DNA from: Mariprofundales bacterium
GTDB lineage: Bacteria > Pseudomonadota > Zetaproteobacteria > Mariprofundales > S012-25
Direction: 5' to 3'
DNA length: 9,716 nucleotides
Assembly (NCBI GenBank): GCA_015487905.1
Contig: WFOX01000003.1
Coordinates: 1 to 9,716, forward strand
The position numbers and the translations under genes are program-made. The notes under the pieces were generated by a model, which worked only from the letters and a program-made list of their open reading frames with translations, did not search any database and was not told where the DNA came from. Positions 6,269 through 9,716 of the stretch are shown here, in pieces. Positions within the stretch are counted from its first letter, which is position 1. Each line of letters begins with the position of its first letter.

Positions 6269-7129
6269 ATGGCGGCAGCGGCAGGCGTTGTGCATGAGGC
6301 GACGGAGCAGAGCTTTGCGCGCGAGGTGCTGGAAAGCTCGCGCACGATCCCGGTGCTGGTGGATTTTTGGGCGCCTTGGTGCGGCCCTTGCCGCATCCTA
6401 GGGCCGGTGTTGGAGCGCATCGCCGAGCGCTTTGCTGGCAAGCTCAAGGTCGTGAAGGTGAATGTGGATGAAAATCCGGAGCTTGCGGCGCGCTATGGCG
6501 TGCGCGGCATTCCGGCGGTGAAGCTCTTTATGGATGGAGCGGTGGCCGATGAGTTCGTAGGCGCGCAGCCGGAAGGATGGATTGAGGATTGGCTTGCGGC
6601 GCGGCTTCCCAGCAAGGCCGATCGCGTGGCCGAGCAGGCCTTGGTGCTCTTCGCAGAAGGGCTGCAGGATAAAGCGATTGCGATGCTGGAAGAGGCGCTT
6701 GCGGAAGCCCCCCAAGCCGATCGCGCGCGTCTTAAGCTTGTGTGGATGCTGTTGGAGAAGAAGGAGCTCAAGCGCGCCCAAGAGGTCTTTGCGCAGCTTT
6801 CGGCGCGCGCCAAGGCCACGGACGAGGCCAACAAACTCAAAAGCCGCATGGAGATGCTCGCGCGCGGCGGCGATGTGAAGACCCTGCTCGCAGAGGCGGA
6901 CGCGCATCCCGAGGATGCGGCCAAGCAGCTTGCCGCAGCCGATGCGCTTGCGGCGGAAGGGCGCTATGAGGAGGCGATGCAGCGGTATCTTGCGGCGATG
7001 CGGCGCGATCGCGGCAAGGTGCGCGAGCAGGCGCGCGAGGGGATGTTGCGCGTGTTCCAAGCGCTTGGCGGGCGCGGGGAGCTTGTGGATCGCTATCGCC
7101 GCGAGATGGCGCGCGTGCTCTTTAGCTAG
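6269..7129 (+). CDS. ybbN: Thioredoxin-fold chaperone of the YbbN/CnoX type
   Basis: This 286-residue protein has an N-terminal thioredoxin domain (about 10-112) and a helical TPR-like C-terminal half (about 115-286), the layout of YbbN/CnoX. That family protects unfolded proteins during oxidative stress and can hand them to GroEL/ES or DnaK. The active site is WCGPC with C38 and C41, followed by the cis-proline loop GIPAVKLF (P82). The classical CGPC indicates redox activity, unlike Escherichia coli YbbN, which lacks the full motif. No signal peptide is present, so it is cytoplasmic. The ATG at 6269 follows AAAAGGAGG with a 5-nt gap. It diverges from ino1 and is followed after 56 bp by a membrane-protein gene. 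Which redox partners it uses cannot be read from the sequence. Confidence 0.93.
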   Translation: MAAAAGVVHEATEQSFAREVLESSRTIPVLVDFWAPWCGPCRILGPVLERIAERFAGKLKVVKVNVDENPELAARYGVRGIPAVKLFMDGAVADEFVGAQPEGWIEDWLAARLPSKADRVAEQALVLFAEGLQDKAIAMLEEALAEAPQADRARLKLVWMLLEKKELKRAQEVFAQLSARAKATDEANKLKSRMEMLARGGDVKTLLAEADAHPEDAAKQLAAADALAAEGRYEEAMQRYLAAMRRDRGKVREQAREGMLRVFQALGGRGELVDRYRREMARVLFS

Positions 7130-7185
7130 CTGAGCGCGGGGCGCGCAAGCACTAGGCTTGGGGCGCCCAAAAAAGGAGGAGCTAG

Positions 7186-7689
7186 GTGCAACAACTTCCC
7201 GAGCCTGTCCTCGCGCTTGCCCCGTGGGCGCTTGCGTTTGCGGCCTTTGCGTATTTTCTCGCCAATGCCGTATGGCTCAATCCGCTTGCGCGCAGGCGCA
7301 AAGCGTGGGGATGGCTGCTTTGGCTTGCTGCGCTTGCGCTGGTGCTTGGCTTTGGCTGGACGGCGGAGGCAAAGCTTGGCGTCTTTCCCGATGTGCATGC
7401 GGCGATCACGAAGCCGCGCCCTGAGAAGCATTGGATCATTGCGCTTGTGTTTGCATTGTTTGCGGTGCCGGGTGCGGCGAGCAATCTGCTGCGCCAGTCG
7501 CGCGCGCTTGCGCGCTGGGCGACCATCGGCGGCGCATGGCTTTTGTTCGCGCCCGCAGGCGCGCAAGGAACGGACGCGGCGCGGGATGTTGCGCTCAGCT
7601 TCGGCATCGTGCTCATGCTTTCCGGAGCGCTATGGCTTTGGTCCAGCATCATGGATATAGAGCCCATAAGCCCCCGGCGCGGGAGGTAG
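7186..7689 (+). CDS. Polytopic membrane protein of unknown function
   Basis: This 167-residue protein starts at GTG 7186, which has GGAGGA five bases upstream (7175-7180). It is rich in alanine, leucine and tryptophan, with about five hydrophobic segments, roughly residues 9-31, 40-59, 83-100, 108-124 and 134-156. The loops contain arginine and lysine clusters such as ARRRK (35-39) that would face the cytoplasm. I recognise no family and see no catalytic motif. It ends in TAG three bases before the argB start, so the two genes are very likely co-transcribed, but no functional link to arginine synthesis is evident. Leucine codon use is striking: 14 of 26 leucines are CTT, 9 of them followed by G. 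Confidence 0.8.
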   Translation: MQQLPEPVLALAPWALAFAAFAYFLANAVWLNPLARRRKAWGWLLWLAALALVLGFGWTAEAKLGVFPDVHAAITKPRPEKHWIIALVFALFAVPGAASNLLRQSRALARWATIGGAWLLFAPAGAQGTDAARDVALSFGIVLMLSGALWLWSSIMDIEPISPRRGR

Positions 7690-7692
7690 GTG

Positions 7693-8589
7693 ATGCAGGC
7701 GGCCCAAGCGCGTGCGCGCACGCTCATAGAAGCGCTTCCCTACATCCAGCGCTTTGCGGGGCGCACCGTGGTCGTGAAATACGGCGGCCATGCGATGGTG
7801 GATCCCGCGCTCAAGGAGGACTTCGCGCGCGATGTCGTGCTGCTCAAGCAGGTGGGGATCCATCCCGTGATCGTGCATGGCGGCGGCCCGCAGATCGGCG
7901 AACACCTCAAAAAAATCGGCAAAGAGCCGCGTTTTGTCGCCGGCATGCGCATCACCGATCGCGAGACGATGGATGTCGTGGAGATGGTGCTTGCAGGGCT
8001 TGTGAACAAAGAGATCGTCGCCAACATCAACCGCGCTGGCGGCCGCGCCGTGGGCCTTTCCGGCAAGGACGGGGGGCTCATTGAGGCGCGCAAGCTCGTC
8101 CTTTCGCGCGACGATCCCGCCTTGGCGGCGCCGGAAATTCTGGATCTCGGCCATGTGGGACGCGTGCAGCGCGTGCAGCCGACCGTGCTGCGGCGGCTGG
8201 AAGAGGGCGGCTATATTCCTGTGATCGCGCCCGTGGGCTACGACCCTCGCGATGGCACGAGCTACAACATCAATGCCGACTTCGTGGCCGGTGCCGTGGC
8301 TGAGGCGCTGGGGGCCGCTAAGCTCGTGCTGCTTACGGATGTGCAAGGCGTGTTGGATCGCGAAGGCCGTTTGCTTTCCAAGCTCACGCCCGAACAGGCC
8401 GAAGCGCTCATCCAGAAAGGGGTGGCCCAAGGCGGCATGGCGCCCAAGCTGCGCTGCTGCGTGCATGCCGTGCGCGGCGGCGTGGGGGCCGCGCACATCA
8501 TCAATGGCACGATTCCGCACGCGCTTTTGCTGGAGCTCTTTACGGACGAGGGCATCGGCACCGTGATCACAACCACAGATTCGCCTTGA
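7693..8589 (+). CDS. argB: Acetylglutamate kinase
   Basis: ArgB phosphorylates N-acetyl-L-glutamate with ATP, the second step of arginine synthesis, in the cytoplasm. The 298-residue sequence has the amino-acid-kinase fold with KYGGHAM at the phosphate-binding start, VHGGGPQI, GKDGGL, SYNINAD and LLTDVQGVL, and it ends with the family's LLLELFTDEGIGTVI. An N-terminal helix of about 20 residues, ARTLIEALPYIQRF, precedes the kinase core. In characterised enzymes this extra helix is linked to hexamer formation and feedback inhibition by arginine, so inhibition is likely here. GTG 7690 and ATG 7693 are adjacent candidates; ATG 7693 is preferred because GGAGG at 7682-7686 then lies 6 nt upstream. 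It follows the membrane-protein gene with almost no gap. Confidence 0.97.
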   Translation: MQAAQARARTLIEALPYIQRFAGRTVVVKYGGHAMVDPALKEDFARDVVLLKQVGIHPVIVHGGGPQIGEHLKKIGKEPRFVAGMRITDRETMDVVEMVLAGLVNKEIVANINRAGGRAVGLSGKDGGLIEARKLVLSRDDPALAAPEILDLGHVGRVQRVQPTVLRRLEEGGYIPVIAPVGYDPRDGTSYNINADFVAGAVAEALGAAKLVLLTDVQGVLDREGRLLSKLTPEQAEALIQKGVAQGGMAPKLRCCVHAVRGGVGAAHIINGTIPHALLLELFTDEGIGTVITTTDSP

Positions 8590-8613
8590 CTGCGTGCGGC
8601 TTGCGCCTACGAT
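8586..8613 (+). promoter_or_regulatory. Candidate sigma70 promoter of tRNA-Val (and probably thrS)
   Basis: TTGACT (8586-8591), which overlaps the argB stop codon, is followed by a 16-nt spacer and TACGAT (8608-8613), giving five and four consensus matches. Transcription would begin near 8620, about 8 nt before the mature tRNA end. No intrinsic terminator is seen between the tRNA and thrS, so both may share this transcript. Confidence 0.6.
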
Positions 8614-8627
8614 TGCGCAACCCTTGC

Positions 8628-8702
8628 TGGCGCGTAGCTCAGAGGGAGAGCACCACCTTGACACGGTGGGGGTCGGCGGTTCGATCCCGCCCGCGCCAAC
8701 CA
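8628..8702 (+). tRNA. trnV: tRNA-Val, anticodon GAC
   Basis: A complete 75-nt cloverleaf can be folded by eye. The acceptor TGGCGCG pairs with CGCGCCA, the D stem is GCTC/GAGC with loop AGAGGGA, and the anticodon stem is CCACC/GGTGG with loop TTGACAC, giving anticodon GAC for valine. A 5-nt variable loop is followed by T stem GGCGG/CCGCC with loop TTCGATC and discriminator A. The CCA end is encoded (8700-8702). All four stems are fully paired. The loop size and the anticodon together make the assignment secure. It sits 45 bases upstream of thrS, an order I recall from other proteobacterial genomes. Confidence 0.96.
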
Positions 8703-8746
8703 TTTCAACCATGTTCTGGGCGCCTGAGCCTTTCGTGGAGATGACC

Positions 8747-9716
8747 ATGCGTGTGCGCTTGCCCGACGGCTCCGAACGCGAGCTTCCCGAGGGGGCGACG
8801 GCTGCGGATCTCGCAGCCGCGATCGGTCCCAGGCTTGCGCGCGACGCCGTCGCCGCCAAAGTGAACGGCAAGCTCGTGGATCTCGCAACCCCGCTTGCCG
8901 ACGGCGACGAGGTCGCGATCGTGACGGTGGATTCGCCTGAGGGACTGGAAGTATTGCGCCACTCCACGGCGCATCTTTTGGCGATGGCCGTTAAAGAACT
9001 CTATCCAGAAGCCCAAGTGGCGATCGGGCCCGTGATTGAGGATGGGTTTTATTACGATTTTGCGGTGCCCAGGCCGTTTACCGAGGAAGAACTGCAAAAC
9101 ATTGAAGACAAAATGCGCGAGATCGCGCGGCGCAAGCTGCCTGTGCGACGCGAGGTGTGGTCGCGCGAGGATGCGATCCGTTATTTCCGTAAGCAGGGCG
9201 AGCACTACAAGGTGCGGCTCATTGAACGCATCCCCGAGGATGAAGAGATCACGCTGTATGAGCAAGGCGGTTGGCGCGATCTTTGCCGCGGTCCGCATGT
9301 GCCGAACACGAAGTTTCTCAAGCACTTCAAGCTCATGAAGGTCGCGGGCGCCTATTGGGAAGGCGATGCGGCCAACGAGCAGCTTCAGCGCATTTACGGC
9401 ACGGCCTGGGCGACGAAAGCGCAGCTTGAGGACTATCTCAAGCGCCTGCGCGAGGCTGAGGCGCGCGATCATCGCCGTCTTGGGCGTGAGCTGGATCTGT
9501 TTCACTTCCAGGAAGAAGCGCCCGGGATGGTGTTTTGGCATCCCAAGGGCTGGACGATCTTTCGCGTGATTGAGGAGGAGATCCGCAACCTCATGCGCGC
9601 GCACGGCTATGAGGAGGTGCGCACGCCGCAGATCGTGGATCGCTCGCTTTGGGAGCGCTCAGGCCATTGGGACAAGTTCCGCGAGCAGATGTTCACGACC
9701 GGCAGCGAGGCGCGCG
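8747..9716 (+). CDS. thrS: Threonine-tRNA ligase (5' part; 3' end outside window)
   Basis: ThrS charges tRNA-Thr with threonine and edits mischarged serine. The open frame of 323 codons runs to the right edge; about half of a usual 640-residue enzyme is present. Residues 1-61 form the TGS domain. The editing domain follows with HSTAH (H72, H76) and CRGPH (C180, H184), the four residues of its zinc-like site, all intact. The catalytic core begins with QEEAPGMVFWHPKGW, which starts at about residue 250. In-frame ATGs also occur at 8711 and 8741. The start at 8747 is chosen because GGAG (8737-8740) lies 6 nt upstream and the encoded MRVRLPDGS matches the usual N-terminus. It is similar to proteobacterial ThrS. 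It is probably co-transcribed with tRNA-Val; infC and ribosomal protein genes often follow, but lie outside this window. Confidence 0.97.
   Translation, partial: MRVRLPDGSERELPEGATAADLAAAIGPRLARDAVAAKVNGKLVDLATPLADGDEVAIVTVDSPEGLEVLRHSTAHLLAMAVKELYPEAQVAIGPVIEDGFYYDFAVPRPFTEEELQNIEDKMREIARRKLPVRREVWSREDAIRYFRKQGEHYKVRLIERIPEDEEITLYEQGGWRDLCRGPHVPNTKFLKHFKLMKVAGAYWEGDAANEQLQRIYGTAWATKAQLEDYLKRLREAEARDHRRLGRELDLFHFQEEAPGMVFWHPKGWTIFRVIEEEIRNLMRAHGYEEVRTPQIVDRSLWERSGHWDKFREQMFTTGSEAR

Noticed and set aside
7158..7170. TTGGG/CCCAA hairpin after the thioredoxin gene as a terminator
   Set aside because: The stem is only 5 bp and is followed by A residues rather than T residues on the plus strand.
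8711..8746. ATG codons at 8711 and 8741 as thrS starts
   Set aside because: They add residues not seen in the family, and neither has a Shine-Dalgarno sequence at proper spacing.
7630..8967. Minus-strand open frame of 445 codons
   Set aside because: It covers argB, the tRNA and the start of thrS on the opposite strand, and its predicted sequence has no domain; long shadows are expected in GC-rich DNA.
1..9716. CRISPR arrays, insertion sequences, prophage or attachment sites
   Set aside because: I saw no regularly spaced direct repeats, transposase-like genes or terminal inverted repeats, and the whole window is accounted for by ordinary genes.

Overview
The window is a GC-rich, gene-dense bacterial chromosome segment. 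A proteobacterial or related genome is suggested by three things: the ThrS sequence, the tRNA-Val followed by thrS, and a YbbN-type thioredoxin with a TPR-like tail. This is inference only; no rRNA or other marker is present. Leucine is often written as CTT, especially before G, which is unusual at this GC content.

Left part (1-6093, minus strand): seven genes transcribed leftwards. The first is a myo-inositol-3-phosphate synthase (ino1, 4948-6093, GTG start, ideal Shine-Dalgarno). A strong intrinsic terminator (4893-4924) follows it. Then come six genes whose ends overlap by 4 or 7 bases: a terpenoid-cyclase-like alpha/alpha-toroid protein with a C-terminal membrane domain, a glycerophosphodiester phosphodiesterase, a CDP-alcohol phosphatidyltransferase, a sugar-nucleotidyltransferase-like protein resembling CTP:inositol-1-phosphate cytidylyltransferase, a HAD phosphatase, and a second CDP-alcohol phosphatidyltransferase that runs off the left edge and resembles actinobacterial phosphatidylinositol-phosphate synthase.

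Together these supply every step type needed for inositol phosphodiesters: inositol-phosphate synthesis, CTP activation, two CDP-alcohol condensations, dephosphorylation and phosphodiester cleavage. The likely products are phosphatidylinositol (phosphate) lipids, a soluble di-myo-inositol-phosphate or glycero-phospho-inositol type solute, or both. The end product cannot be settled from sequence alone. This cluster is the most interesting part of the window.

Middle (6094-6268): a 175-bp divergent intergenic region with two back-to-back sigma70-like promoters and three copies of a CATGCAG/CTGCATG word, two of them inside the promoter spacers.

Right part (6269-9716, plus strand): housekeeping genes. 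These are a YbbN/CnoX-like thioredoxin with an intact CGPC site, an unrecognised polytopic membrane protein, argB (acetylglutamate kinase), a tRNA-Val(GAC) with its own promoter, and the first 323 codons of thrS, cut by the right edge.
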